Of a stretch of DNA of 64,000 bases, positions 20,097 through 33,130 are shown in pieces. The notes beneath the pieces are model-generated. The model was not told the origin of the DNA, did no database searches, and worked only from the letters and a program-made list of their open reading frames with translations. Source of the stretch: Hordeum vulgare subsp. vulgare (Eukaryota; Streptophyta; Magnoliopsida; Poales; Poaceae). The first letter of the stretch is position 1. The number at the start of each line of letters is the position of its first letter. Position numbers and translations under genes: made by a program. Where the stretch lies: NCBI RefSeq assembly GCF_904849725.1, contig NC_058522.1, positions 430,681,529 through 430,745,528 on the forward strand. The letters are read 5' to 3'.

Positions 20097-23000
20097 TCAC
20101 GTGTAGAAGCACTTCAGGAGATCTCCGTTCCATGCTCGCGGCTCGTCTGTCTCCCTGTCGATGTTGTAGAGTCTATATGCTCCGTTGTTCAGCACCTTGG
20201 AGATGATGAAGGGTCCTTCCCAGGCAGGAACCAACTTGTGAGGTCTTTGCTGATCCACTCGGAGCACCAGGTCGCCTGCTTGGAACGTGCAACTCCTGAC
20301 GTGTCGTGCGTGAAAACGCCGTAGATCTTGTTGATAAATGGTTAAGCGAGTCAGTGCCATCTCGCGCTCCTCCTCTAGAAGGTCCACTCCGTCTTGCCTT
20401 GCTTGTTCTGCTTCAGCTTCGGAGAAGAGTTCGACTCGTGGAGCATTGTGAAGCAAGTCACTTGGAAGGACTGCTTCTGCTCCGTAAACGAGGAAGAACG
20501 GTGATCGCCCTGTAGATCTGTTCGGGGTTGTGCGAAGACCCCAAAGCACTGAAGGTAGCTCGGTGACCCATGCGCCAGCGGCATGTCCCACCTCTCGCAG
20601 GAGTCGGGGCTTCAAACCTTACAGAATAAGTCCATTCGCCCGCTCTGCTTGTCCATTGGATTGAGGATGCGCCACGGATGCAAAACCCACTCGGATACCT
20701 TGGCTTGCATAGAAACCTTTGAATCTGTCCGAGTCAAAGTTTGTCCCGTTGTCCGTGATTATGCTGTGAGGTACACCGAATTTGGAGATGATGTCTCTGA
20801 CAAACTTGATGGCTGTTAGGGCGTCGAGCTTCTTGATGGGCTTGGCTTCAATCCATTTTGTGAACTTGTCGACTGCCACCAACAAATGTGTGTATCCTCC
20901 TTGGCCTGTCCTGAATGGACCGACTGTATCTAATCCCCATACTGCAAACGGCCACACAAGAGGGATTATCTTCAACGCAGATGTTGGCTTGTGGGACTTG
21001 TTGGAGTAGAACTGACAGCCTTCACATCGGTCGACCATATCTTTAGCCATTTCGTTTGCCTGCAACCAGAAGAAACAAGCTCTGAATGCTTTGCCGACGA
21101 TCGCTCTCGAAGAGGCGTGATGACCGAAGGTTCCCGAGTGAATATCTTCCAGGATTAACTGTCCCTCCTCTGGGGAGATGCATCGTTGAAGAACGCCTGA
21201 AACGCTTTCCTTGTACAACTGGCCATCAATGAAAGTGAACGACTTCGACCTGCGGACTATCTGCCTGGCCTGGACTTCGTCTTCTGGTAATTCCTGCCTC
21301 AGGATATATGCAATGATCGGCACAGTCCAATCGGGGATGACAGCTAGAATCTCCATGATCAGATCAACCACAGCAGGTACGTCAACTTCAGTCGGATCTG
21401 TCGAACTCTTTGGTTGTACTGGTTCCTTTGTGAAAGGATCTTCTTTGACTGAGGGAAGGTGGAGGTGCTCGAGGCAGACGTCACTCGGGACTGGTTTCCG
21501 AGTGGATCCGAGTTTTGCCAACTCATCAGCTGCTTGGTTCTTCAGTCGTGGAACATGGTGAAGTTCTAGACCTTCAAACTTCTTCTCGAGCTTCCTCACT
21601 GCATTGCAGTATGTGGTCATGGTGGGGTTCCTGACGTCCCACTCTTTCATCACTTGATTAACCACCAAATCCGAATCGCCATAGACCATCAGGCGATGGA
21701 CGCCGAGTGCGATGGCCATACGCAGTCCATAAAGGAGAGCTTCATATTCTGCCTCATTGTTGGAGGAATCAAAGTGTATCTGCAGCACATATTTGAGTTT
21801 GTCGCCCTTTGGCGATACGATCACAACGCCAGCGCCGGAGCCATTCAACATCTTGGACCCATCGAAGAACATTGTCCAATGAGTCGAGTAGATGTGGGTC
21901 GGTTGCTGCTGTTCTACCCATTCTGCTATGAAGTCGGCCAGGGCTTGAGACTTTATAGCTTTCTTGGCCTCGAACTTGATGTCGCAGTACAACATCTCCA
22001 TTGCCCAGTTCGCCACTCGACCTGATGCATCCCGATTGTGGAGGATTTCCGCCAACGGAGCATCAGAAACGACAGACACCAAGTGGTCTTGGAAATAATG
22101 GGCTACCTTCTTCGCAGTCATGTAAATCCCGTAGATAAGTTTTTGATAGTGGGGATAACTCTGCTTGGAAGGAGTCAGGACTTTGGAGACGTAATACACT
22201 GGCCGCTGAACTTTGTATGCTTTGCCTTCTTCTTCTCGTTCGACTGTAAGAACTGTGCTGACGACTTGATTTGTAGCCGCGATATACAGAAGAAGGGGCT
22301 CTTTACTGAGCGGAGCAGTAAGAACCGGTTGGGTGGAAAGTAGGACTTTGAGGTCGTCAAATGCGACTTGGGCTTCGTCTATCCACTCGAAAGTATCTGA
22401 TTTCTTCATGGGTCGGTACAGAGGAAGTGCTTTCTCGCCGAGTCGACTGATGAACCTGCTCAAAGCTGCTAGGCAACCTGTGAGCCGTTGAACATCGGGT
22501 ATTCTGACCGGCCTCTCCATTCGGACGATGGTCCCGATCTTTTCGTGGTTGACATCGATCCCTCGTTCGGAAATGAAGAAACCGAGTAACTTTCCGCTGG
22601 GAACGCCGAATGAACATTTGGCGGGGTTGAGCTTGATATCGTACCTACGAAGGTTGGCGAATGTTTCTGCCAAGTCAGTCAGCAGGTCGGAACCTTTGCG
22701 TGACTTGACTACGATATCATCCATATACGCCTCCACATTCCGACCGATCTAGTCGAGGAGGCATTTTTGGATCATGCGCATAAAAGTAGCTCCTCCATTC
22801 TTCAAACCGTATGATATAGTGATGTAGCAGAAGCACCCGAATGGGGTGATGAAGGCTGTTTTTAATTCATCGGGGCCATACAGACGGATCTGATGATAGC
22901 CCGAGTAGGCGTCAAGAAATGACAAACGCTCGCAACCCGCAGTTGAATCGACAATTTGATCGATGCGGGGGAGTGGAAAATGGTCTTTCGGGCAGACCTT

Positions 23001-23881
23001 ATTGAGGTGCTTGAAGTCGATGCACATTCGGAGCGACTTGTCCTTCTTGGGAACCATGACAACATTGGCGAGCCACTCGGAGTGGTGAACCTCGTGAATG
23101 AAGTTGGCTGCCCAAAGCTTGGCTACCTCTTCTCCGATTGCCTTCCTCTTATGCGCATCGGACCGACGCAGGCGTTCTCGGACAGGCCGAGCGGTGGGAT
23201 CCACATGCAATCGGTGCTCAGCCAACTCCCTGGGTACACCTGGCATGTCAGAGGGTTTCCATGCGAAGATGTCCCAGTTCTAACGGAGGAATTGGGTGAG
23301 CTCGGCTTCCTATTTAGGATCGAGGGTGGTGGAGATGTCCGTCGGGGCAGCAATGTCGTCCGTCGGGTGAATGCTGACCTTCTTCGTCTCTCCCGCCGAC
23401 TGGAATGCAGACTCCGAAGCTGGCTTCTTCGAACGCATCAAGTCAGCGGGGTCGACTGTTTTCTTGTACTCGTCAAGCTCGAGGACGGCCATCTGCTGGT
23501 CGGCGATTCTTGATCCCTGTTGCAGACACTCTTCGGCCCACTGTCGATTGCCTGTGATGGTGATCACACCTTTCGGGCTTGGCATCTTCAGCTTCTGGTA
23601 TACGTAACATGGACGGGCCATGAAACGCGCATACGCCGGGAGTCCTAGAATTGCGTGGTAAGCGCTCTGGAAGTCTAGCACCTCGAACGTCAGCTTTTCC
23701 TTGCGGAAGTTCTTGTCGGAGCCGAAAACGACGTCCAACGCGATCTGGCCGAGTGACTTGGCCTTTCGTCCAGGGATGACTCCATGGAACTGCATGCTGC
23801 TCTCGCTGAGTTTGGACATCGGAATGCCCATCCCTTGAGAGTGTCAGCGTACATGATGTTCAAGCCACTACCGCCGTCCAT
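20097..23881 (-). pseudogene. pol: Tat element pol: protease, RT, two RNase H, integrase
   Basis: Order on the minus strand: aspartic protease remnant near 23880-23600 (MDGGSGLNIMYADTL, DGGSG in place of D-S/T-G), RT (VPKKDKSLRMCIDFKHLN; LDAYSGYHQI; catalytic EAYMDDIVVKS intact near 22730), a degenerate gypsy RNase H (LLLYIAATNQVVSTVL), then a second RNase H with catalytic residues in FFDGSKM, NNEAEYEALL, YGDSDLVV and NQAADELA. Integrase follows (HSGTFGHHASSRA with RCEGCQFY; GLDTVGPFR; ITDNGTNFDS; QSNGQAERAN) and a C-terminal domain ending DLLKCFYT at 20097. In-frame stops occur near 23308, 23281, 22749 and 20617; otherwise the reading is long and clean. A few point changes, not gross decay, have silenced it. 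Confidence 0.92.
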
Positions 23882-25937
23882 GAGACTTTGCGCAGTCGGA
23901 CTCCCTCCACCACTGGGTCGACGACCAGAGCCTGTCTCCCTGGGGTGGGTACGTGTGCTGGATGATCCGACTGGTCAAAGGTGATCGCAGTCTGAGACCA
24001 TTTGAAGAACTTGGGGTTGGTAGGGGTGGCCATGTTCACCTCCCTGTTCACCAGCTTCAGTCGACTCTTGCTCTCAACGTCAGCAAAAATCATCAGTGTT
24101 ACATGGACTTGGGGGAACGGTTCCTCCTTCTCCTCCTCATCTTGTTCATTGTCCTTTTCACTCGGTTGCCCTTCGCTGAACCCCTGGATCAGGAGGCGAC
24201 ACTGTCGAGTGGTATGCTTCGCATATATGGGGTTGCCCTCTTCATCCATCTTCGTATGAACCGGACATGGCTGGTCCAGGATGGGATTACTGAACTGCTT
24301 CTTCTTGGGGGTGAACTGAGCCTTCCCTTTGCCCTTGAACTTGGCATTGGTTACGGGTGCAGCTTCTGCCTGCAGAGTGGATGGAGCTTTCTGCTTCTGC
24401 TTCCGAGTGTTACTCCCATCTCCATCGGCGACTGTTTTGTGCTTGCAGCTTCGGATGCGGTCCTCTTCTTCGCCATTTGCATAGCGTGCTGCTATCTCCA
24501 TCATCTTGCTCATGGAGATGTCACCTGTTTGGCCGAACTACAGGTACAGATCCCTGTACCGCACGCCTGCCTTGAAGGCGCAGACTGCTTGATGCTCTGT
24601 GACGTTCTCCACCGTGTGGTAGAGAGTTGTCCAACGCTGAACGAAATCACGCAGGGGCTCATTCTGCAGCAGGGCGCTTGCACGTCCTTTCGAAGGTCCT
24701 GATGAACACTCGGGCCAGATCTGCCCAGTTGTAGATGCTTGAGGGGGCCAACTGGTTCAGCCACGCTCGCGCCGAGCCGTCGAGCATCAGAGGGAGGTGC
24801 TTCATGGCGACATGGTCGTCTCCTCCTCCGATCCGGACTGCCACTCGGTAATCATCCAGCCACGTTTCTGGCTTGGACTCTCCTGTAAACTTGCTAATTC
24901 CCGTCGCCAATCGGAAGTTTGGAGGGATGTCAGCCGAACGGATGGCTCGACTAAAACACTCGGGACCAGAAATGATGGTCCTGCTTCCACTCAGACGGTC
25001 AATATCATAACCATCGCGGTGGGCTCAGCCCCTGTCGACCCTCCGCTGGGCGATATGCCCTCTCGCGTCGGGCCTTGGGTCGTAAGTGTCACCGACTGAA
25101 CTCCGATCATCATGATGTCGGGGCCATAGGGCCCACCCCGCGGAGGGGTGCGTGAACGGCGACGATCTTCGGGATTTATGGAACGGCTGCCTCCCATGTG
25201 TCGCTAACGAGAACCAGGGCTGTGAACTAACCGATGCGTATTCGCATGAATAGAACTATTGTGGATCCTGTTGTGCGACTGGGAGACAGCCGAATTTTGC
25301 TGCTATGCCGTGTGCAACAGGGCGCGGATTTGCTCGATCCCCCTGCCAGCTTCTGAATCAGTCAGCTGAAGGGAATCGGCTATCTTGGCAGCCGCAGCCA
25401 AGTTGAGGAGGGGTGTGCGGAACAACTCCACGTTGCTCCGCCGAGTGTGCCGACTGGCAGAACGGCGAGGCGGACGACGCACCGGACGTTTCGCCGATCT
25501 CGTGCTAGTTCGGGCCAGCTTGACGGGGATCTTCATGGGAGTTGGCCATGTGTACTTCTGCTGCAGGCCCGCGACCCGCGTACTCGGAAGGAAACTAAGT
25601 CGGAACAGAGTCCGAGCGCTGGGACGACGGGGCAACCACAACCGACTCTAGAACCGCCACTTGTGAAGACGCGTTCTGGCGCGCCTGGGCGTGTTGCACC
25701 CAACGCTGGAGCCGCGGACGGCGGGACCGCTTGTTGCGGCGCGTGACGGGGCGTAGGTCGACGTCGGAGCCGACTGCTGGAGAAGAAGAATGCAGCGGGC
25801 GCCGGCACGGAAGTGCGTAGCCCCGCGGTGGGGAAGCGCCTCGACGTCAAGAGGGGCGTCCCGAAGCCATGCCGAATCGTCGACGATGAAGGAGAGAGCG
25901 TCGAAGAAGATCTCGTGACCCATGCTCGAATCTCCAC
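23860..25937 (-). pseudogene. gag: Tat element gag
   Basis: The N-terminus near 25925 reads MGHEIFFDALSFIVDD, matching the start of the second Tat-type element at 63594 (LGGEILFGSLSFVADD). The capsid-like retrotransposon gag core is at 24910-24510 (PETWLDDYRVAV, GSARAWLNQLAPSSI, YNWADLARVFIRTF, then NEPLRDFVQRW in a shifted frame). The basic C-terminal region contains PCPVHTKMDEEGN and HTTRQCRLL, a degenerate zinc-knuckle-like Cys/His segment. Several stops and frame changes lie between 25648 and 24530, including a Gln-to-stop near 24540. The 24513-23860 frame is open. The protein would form the virus-like particle shell. Confidence 0.8.
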
Positions 25938-25995
25938 CGGAAGACATGACGAAATGATGTAGTCGCAAACTCGCCAGAAGTCGCTTAGACGCCTG

Positions 25996-26013
25996 CCCCA
26001 GGGTGGGCGCCAA
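25996..26013 (-). other. Tat primer binding site
   Basis: On the minus strand TTGGCGCCCACCCTGGGG lies just after the end of the 5' LTR (GACAG, then TTGGCG). It resembles the tRNA-Lys complement TGGCGCCCAACGTGGGGC, with two mismatches. The plus-strand Tat-type element at 63523 has a related site. Confidence 0.75.
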
Positions 26014-26014
26014 C

Positions 26015-26570
26015 TGTCGTGGGTATAAGCGTGACAGTAGATGTGTAGGGTACGAAAGGATGGGCTGAGCCTTAGCTACGGCGAGGTTGTATGAGTTCAG
26101 GCCCCTCTGCGGTGGAGGTAATAGCCCTACGTCTCAGTGCTCAGGGAGCTTGTTGTCGAGTGGAATATAGAATACAGTGAATTGCTAACCCCTGCACCAG
26201 TGGGGGAGGGTGGCTTATATGGAGTGTGCTGCCCTCCACAACGGTTCGGTGCACAGGGGTGGAGTAGTGGCGAATAAATGCCTACGTTACAGGTAACGTA
26301 CGCCTTAAATGCTAATAAAGGCACATGGAAACGTATGACCGTTTCCCTCCAGGGGGGTTACGATGCTCAGAGTGGAATCCAGTCGATTAGTTTGATAAAC
26401 TCCGAATGCTAATCTCCGACTGGATGGACGAGGATCTGTTACCGACTGGAGAAGGGAACTCCTTAGTTCAGTCGGAACTGACTAAGGGCCTTGTCCCTTA
26501 TGAGGGGTAGTCCTTGGGTTGGACCTACGGGGCAGGCCTATGACCCTACCCTAGGATTATAACCCCATCA
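26015..26570 (-). repeat. Tat element 5' LTR (right)
   Basis: Partner of 14165-14721, with ends TGATGGGGTTATAATCC at 26570 and CCCACGACA at 26015. It is followed at 26571 by the target duplication AATAC. Confidence 0.95.
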
Positions 26571-26575
26571 AATAC

Positions 26576-27598
26576 CCTTAAGATCATCGAGAGTATATCC
26601 AATAGCCGCACGGTGCTTCCTCAAAGTTTTTAATAACTTCTTCTCTTCGTGATTCAAGAGGTGAGCACTAATAATAACAGGATATATCTCCTTCTCATCA
26701 AGATAGGCATACTTAAGTGTATCTGGTCACTGTTTTACCTCGAACACAGGATCACCCTTTGGCGGGGGAGGATCCCCAAGCAGTTCAACAGGCAGATTAT
26801 TCTTAAGGATAGGATATTGTTCTAAAACAATTTTATCTATCTCATCTCTTTCATCTATATGCATATCATTTTCATGATCAAGGAGATATTGCCCTAAAGG
26901 ATCCGTAGAAGATACGGCAATAGAGGCAAGAGCAATGATTTCATCCCTACGAGACGACTCTTTTTCATGGGGTTGTCTTTCAAACTTGGAGAAGTTAAAT
27001 TCACGAGACACACCCTCGAAACTAACAGTGACAGTCTGTTTAACGCAATCAATATGAGCATTGACAGTGTTGAGAAAGGGTCTACCAAATATGATGGGAC
27101 AAAAGCTATCTTGTGCAGTAGCAAGGACGAGGAAATCAGTAGGATACTTCGTCTTACCACACACGACTTCTACGTCTCTCACAATTCCCACATGGCAGAT
27201 AGTGTCTCTATAAGCTAGCGTAATAATGACAACAATGGTTTCTAACTCAGCAGGTGCAATCTCATCTTTGATTTCATCATAAAGGGACCGGGTTATTGCA
27301 CTAACACTAGCACCCATATCACATAAACCATGATAACAGTGATCTCCTATCTTGACAGAAACAACGGGCAGGCCAACTACAGGTCCCTATTTGTCTTTCG
27401 CGTGAGGTTTAGCAATTCTAGCGGAGTCCTCACAGAATTTGATAACATGCCCGTCTATGTCTTCGACTAAGAGATCTTTGATAATAGCAACACTAGGTTC
27501 AACTCTAGTTTCCTCAGGGGGTGCAAGTGGTCTAATGTAACCCCTACGTATCACAGTTGGAGCTTTAGAATAATCCTTTTTCCTAGCAGGGTAAGGTG
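26576..27598 (-). pseudogene. pol: Athila copy A protease and start of RT
   Basis: The minus-strand frame contains the retropepsin site HGLCDMGASVSAI; Athila proteases use D-L/M-G rather than DTG. The protease flap and C-terminal region follow (FCPIIFGRPFLNTVNAHIDC), then the linker to RT (LPVELLGDPPPPKGDPVFE). Stops occur near 27388 (Tyr codon in copy B) and 26727 (Leu codon in copy B). The left end is the Tat target site and the right end is the copia target site at 27599, between protease and gag. Confidence 0.88.
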
Positions 27599-27603
27599 GT
27601 TTC

Positions 27604-29003
27604 TGAAAGTGCGTTATATCGACTAGAGGGGGGGTGAATAGGAGCTTTTTAGAATTTCATCACTGAGGAAATTCCTCACTGATGACTAACTTACAGCGGA
27701 AACAGTAAAGGATCAGACATGCAAACGTTCACAATAGCAGTATTTCAGAGTGAAGAATGTGAAAACAGATTGCACAGTAAGCAGGCATGCAGAATACAGA
27801 TGATGATTAACTATCGTGAAGAATTTGAGGTTGAGGAAATTCAGAGAAAGTCTTCAGCAAATTCTTCAAACAGGCACTGTGAAAGTCATCAACACACAAT
27901 ACTAGGAAAGTAAAGAGTTGAGGAATTAGAACCCGTTTCTCAGTGAAGACAGTTATTGATGACCTAGTCCCAACTGTTGTGACAGTTGTACATCTGGTTT
28001 GGAGCGGCTTGGTATTGAAACCAAAGGACACCCGGTCCCGGGACACACAGTCCCTACCGTATTCTCCTTGAGCTAAGGACACACAGTCCTCGCCCAACAC
28101 TCGTGGTAAGTCTTCAGGGCAAACTTCCAAACCCTCACAAACTTGGTCACCCGACGATCCACAATTGACTGCTGGATTGCTCTAGACCATGACACCTAAC
28201 CGTTTGGAGGATGCACAGTCCTCAAAGGTAAAAGGCTTCAGTACCACACAGGAACAACTTCTTCAGTGATGCTCAATCACTAGGTTTGGTTTGTGGTTTC
28301 GGTGTATGGGGTATTTCCTCACTGATGAATTACTCTCGAAAGCTCTGAGGAATTTGGGTTGCTCTTATGACAAGTGTTAGTTTCTAACGGAGCAGCCAAC
28401 CAGCTAGTGGTTGTGGGGGTGTCTATTTATAGCATGGGAGCATCCCGACATGATTTGACACTAATGCCCTTAAATAATATGACCGTTGGAGTGGATAAGA
28501 CTAGTGACTTGGCGTGGCTATCGAAACGGTCGGAACCCTCAACTGTGAGAGTCCTCATGTCACTCATATTCCTCACTTGAGGCTTTTGGTAGGATTAGGC
28601 TTGGGTTGAGCATCATGAGGAAATCCATTCCATAGTGTTACTTTGACCCCCTTTAACAGTACGGTGTTCCTATTCATCAAATGCGAAGAAAGTAAAACAG
28701 AAAACGTAAATCTTCACGCTTCAATTTCTTCAGAATGATTTTCTTCAGGAACCACCGGTCTTCTCAATATCAGTATCTTCATGAGGAATATCAATTTCAT
28801 CGCAAATTCCTCGCAATTCTTTTCTTCAGCTTTAGACCAATTTCTTCAACTGAAGATATACATTTTTAGGGGTCGATATTCTTCAAATATCTCAAACTCC
28901 TCAATGACTTATAGATCCTGTGTATACTCATAAACACATTAGATACTTAACCTATAAGTCTTCAAACCACCAAAATCACTAAGGGGTACTAGATGCACTT
29001 ACA
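27604..29003 (-). repeat. Copia 3' LTR (left)
   Basis: On the minus strand it starts TGTAAGTGCATCTAGTACCC at 29003 and ends ATATAACGCACTTTCA at 27604. It is AT-rich and contains many TTGAGGAA/TTCCTCA-like motifs also frequent across the element. It has no gene. Confidence 0.95.
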
Positions 29004-29526
29004 ATCTCCCCCTTTTTGGTGGTTGATGACAATTAGGTTAAGTCTTCAACAGGGATCAAAAATATGAAGTGTAAATACTCATTTGAGGAATTTGAAAACA
29101 AGATTCAGAGAGACTCCCCCTGAAGATGTGCATACCTTGAGGATTTTGCTTTTATAGCAGATGCACATTGATGATTTATATCATGGAGATCTCCCCCTGA
29201 GTCTTGTAAATCATGCATACATATAACATATCATATGAAGAAAATGAAGATGCATGATGGAAAATTTTATCTGACGAATTCCAGCATGCGTGCATTAAAA
29301 CTTGAGGAATAAGCATGCGAAGAAAAACGTTCAAAAGCGTCAGAGTACAATCGGGCTTAAGTTACAACTCATTACATAAAAACATCAAAAGAGCCAAGAG
29401 TTTGTAACTTAAATATAGTTCATAAGCCCCTAAAATATCCTGCTTGAAGACTAACTCTCGAGTTTCTCCCCCTTTGTCATCAAGTGACAAAAAGGGACAA
29501 ACTGAGGACTAACGCCCGTGAAGACT
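29004..29526 (-). other. Copia polypurine tract and 3' non-coding region
   Basis: The minus strand reads AAAAAGGGGGAGATTG directly before the LTR start at 29003, the primary polypurine tract. Three more GGGGGAG runs (near 29116, 29192 and 29467) occur in the 520 bp after the third ORF. They could be auxiliary plus-strand priming sites. No ORF is present. Confidence 0.75.
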
Positions 29527-32500
29527 TCATTTATTGGCGGTTGATGAAGAGCCGTGACGCTTCTTGGGGGTAGTCTTCTTCCTTGGCCCGGTTGCTGCGT
29601 TGAGTTGTTCCTCATCAGATTCAGCAGTGCGGAATGAAGAAAAGGAGTTGTCTTCAAGGTCTGGCACTGGAATGGGCCTGAACTTTCTCTTGGGAGGCCA
29701 CGACCAGTCAAAGTCCTGCTCAAAGTTCATTTCTTCAAGCTCAGTCTGGGTCTTCAGATGTGCAAGTGTATCCCAGGTGCGATCGAAAACCTCATGCAGA
29801 TAGTGGTGATTAAGCTTCACAACATTCTGAGTTTCAGTGAGGGTTTTCACAATGGCACCAAACTGGCGTTTGACCCATTTGTGGTTGTGATCCACCTTCT
29901 GGTGAAGACTGAGGAGGAGCTCTCTGGTGTTTAGCACGCGAGGAGGAATAGGGCTTGCTAGACGAGTCTTAGTATCGTCCCATGAAGAATATGCTTCTGG
30001 CTCTTTGAACTGGCCATCAAGGGGCCTGCTGCCTTCTTCAATCATAGATTTTCCTTTTCCTTTGATGGGCTCGAAAGTCTTCTTGTTGACCCGGATAGGA
30101 GGCATATAACCCATGTGGTTTTGGAAATCAGCGTGGAAGTTGATGCCTGTCCTTGTCCTGATGAATCTCATGATCCACGGGGCATAAATCTTGTGATCAT
30201 AGGGGCACATTGCATTGTCGGCCAAAGTCCTCAAGAAGAAATCATGGATATTGATAGGAATACCATGAATGATGTTGAACAGGATATTCTTCATGAGGCC
30301 TACAACATCTTCTTCATCGCCATGGCCTTTGATTGGCGCGAGCACACTACAGAGGATTCTGTAGACAGACCGGGGTGTGTACTTGAGCTCATGGACGAGG
30401 AATGTGGTTCTCGAGGGTTTTCCTGCAGCCAAAGGCTTCATGAGGACTTCCATCATTCCATTTGGCAGCTCACGCTCACCATAAAGCTTCACTGCCCCAT
30501 CTGAGGGAATTGGTACGGACAGTTCTCTGAGGAGTTTAGAAGCAGGAGCTTTGTAGTGAGTATTTTCGGACATCCAGTTAAACACCCAAGTGTTGATGTC
30601 ATCAGCGTTTCCAGATATGTGCAGAGTGGCATAGAACTGAAGAATAAGCTCACTATTCCAGTCTGATATGTCTGAGCACATAGGGAGCAAACCTGCATCG
30701 TGTAGTACATTGAGGACTGGTTCCAGGCAGGGTATTGCTTCAAGCTCAACATGAGGAATATGCCTGTGCTGGAATATCTTGTTTCGTCCACAGAGCACAG
30801 AGGCATAGTAGTTCATCTGAGTCCTTGTCCAAAACTTCAGATGCCTCATTTGAGGCTTGTCATAAGGGTTCTCGCCGATGAAATACATGCGTTCTTCAAA
30901 GAAATCTTCTTTCTGAAACTTTGGACGCTTGGAGAATGGCTGGCGCTGAAATGGCTTGAGATTTTGCTGAGGAATGGGGGAGGAGACAACCATGGCAGTC
31001 TCTCGGTTGAGCACAATGAATTCATTGTCTTGGGCGGGTACATTTTCTTCAGCATTTTCCTCAAGTTGAGGAATTTCATCAGCTGGTACTTCTTGCTGGG
31101 AAGATGATGCTTGCTCTGGTTGAGCTTCAGGCTGAGGAATTTCTGCTTCTTTCTCATTTTGAGGAGTTGGGTCAGCCTATTCCTCATCTTGAGGAGTCTG
31201 CTCAGAATGTACATTTTCCTCAGCTTGTTTTTCTTCAGCTGGCTTTGTGGCAGAAGCAGTTTCATCAGCTGGTGCAGCTGATGCTTGAGCAGTCTCGGTC
31301 TGAGGAATAAGAGGTTGAGGACTGTCATCAATCTGGATTTCCTCATCAGTGTGTTCCTCAGAGGCGACATCCTTCATTTCCTCATCTGCCCTTGTAGCTG
31401 GGTCATCAATGACGACCATTTCATATGAAGGTGCGACATTTAGAGGCACCGGGTCCAGAGGGGCAGATTCTTCAGTTTCTTTGTGGCGCTTTGCCTCTGT
31501 CTCTTCCACTGCTGAGGAGGCTTTTCTCTTCTTTGCTTCCTTTTCAACAGCCCTTGTTTTCTTCACGTCTGATGCAGACGGAGTTATCTTCTTCACCTTT
31601 GAAGCTTTTGGTGAAGGTGTTCTTTCTGCAGATTCTTCAGCTGGTAGTGAGGAACCAGCTGGAACAGAGTCATCAGCCTGCTTTGATGAAGCAACTGGAT
31701 CAAGAGCAGTCTCATCATTGGTTGCAATTTCATCAGTTGCAGTTTCCGTGATGATTTCTTCAACGGCCGGTTCATCAACGCGGCGCTCTTGGTGTTCTTC
31801 CTCAGCTTGAGGAGTTTCCTCCTCATCAGGAGATGCATCTGCTGGCTGCTCAACCAGGGGCTGAGGAGTTGGTGCTGGTGGTGCTTTTCTCTTGTTGTAG
31901 TCATCAACAGCACTAGTGGCTAGCTTGATGAAATTGCGCTTGATGCTTTTGCGATCTGACAGCTTGCCATACTTGTCAGTCAATACTTGCAGCTCTGCCT
32001 CGGTTGACACCAGTGCATCAGGAGTCAGCTTGAGGAGATTCTGCCTGAGGAATTTCTCCTCTTTGGCCTTTGCAAACTTTGCCTGCCGGGCCTGCTGTTC
32101 TTTCCACTTGGCTTCATTTATGAAGGTGGCCACCATGTGGCTGATGCCAGGAGGAAGTTTCAAATCATCAATGGGAGTGTTTGGATCCTCATACCAGATA
32201 TTGATGTAGTCAAGGAGGACCTTGCGGTCCATGGCCAGAGGAATAGCACTGCCTGATGCTTGAGCAACCCTTTCTTGCTTGTTTCTGATGATGGCTTGCA
32301 GGGTTTCATCATCATATTCATCACTCCCCTCTGATGCAGATGGGACTGCGATGATTTTGCTGGGCTGGGCAGAGGTGCATGTTCAGTAGCTGCCAAAGTC
32401 TTCATAAGTGGTGTTGAAGACTTTGTCTCCGAGCTAGTTGCAGCTGGGAGTGAGGAGTTGGAGCTGGCGGTCGTAGGTTTCACGACATGCTTCTGTACTG

Positions 32501-33130
32501 GTTTTTCTTGAGGCTTTGGAGGTGGAGCTGAGGAGATTGGTGCAGAGGGTTTTAGCGCTGATGGTTTTGGTATTGAAGGTTTTGGTAATGAGGGTTTTAG
32601 AACTGAGGGTTTTGGAGCTGAGGGTTTTGTGACAGAAGCCTGAACAGACTTCTCTTGAGGCTTTGGAGCCCTTTGCTTTGATGGCACAGACTGCGTGTGA
32701 GGAATTTCTGAGCCTGAGGTTTCTGCCGCTGAGGAATTAGCAGCACCGGAGGCAGCAGCTGAGGATTCATTAAATTTCCTCACTGCAGCTTCTGCTTGCT
32801 TCTTGAGCTTGGCCAGATGCTTTTCCTTTTCATCTGGATAGTCATTAATGGTCTTGAGGCTTGATGGATGAGATACTTGATGATCCTCAAGTGGGGCCCT
32901 TCTGCGAGGAGGCTTCAAAGCGAATTTCTTCGCATATTTGGGAGTCACAAACCTGTACTCCTTCCATTCCTTCGCTCATCGGCGTTCAATCTTCTGCAGC
33001 CTTATCTTTCTCTTGGCCATTGTCTCATGTTCATCAGGCGTACAATAGTCCAAGTATATGTCCTCAGGATATCAGCAGCTGTGTTCTGCTCTAGTTTCTT
33101 TCCTCCCTTCTGTTTTCTCTCTTCCTCCAT
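29527..33130 (-). pseudogene. Third ORF of the copia element, beyond pol
   Basis: Minus strand, about 1,150 codons if the breaks are ignored. The N-terminus is charged (MEEERKQKGGKKL). Then follow a proline/lysine repeat region of KPS(A/V/L/I)PKPS type (32700-32520), a basic/acidic Ala-Glu-rich middle segment (31880-31200) and a more globular C-terminal domain (31014-29527) with HLKFWTRTQMNYYASV, LHDAGLLPM and HGIPINIHDFFLRTL. The end is basic (KKTTPKKRHGSSS). The C-terminal part recalls plant transposon ORF1-type proteins, but I cannot assign it. Breaks: stops near 32957 and 31177, a frameshift near 32360 and one near 33130. I see no membrane segment, so an envelope function is not supported. 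It has its own promoter-like upstream region. Confidence 0.65.

Larger units (their letters stand above)
14165..26570 (-). mobile_element. Tat-lineage gypsy element, 12,406 bp
   Basis: This is a complete element inserted in copy A pol. LTRs are 14165-14721 (557 bp) and 26015-26570 (556 bp), with target duplication AATAC at 14160-14164 and 26571-26575. Copy B shows the empty site. Gag-pol lies on the minus strand (25937-20097). A spliced gene lies on the plus strand (15246-18745). Two features place it in the Tat clade: a second RNase H domain after the degenerate gypsy one, and an antisense gene between pol and the 3' LTR. The LTRs differ at about ten substitutions plus one indel (about 1.8%, hand count), the lowest LTR divergence measured here. 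Confidence 0.95.
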
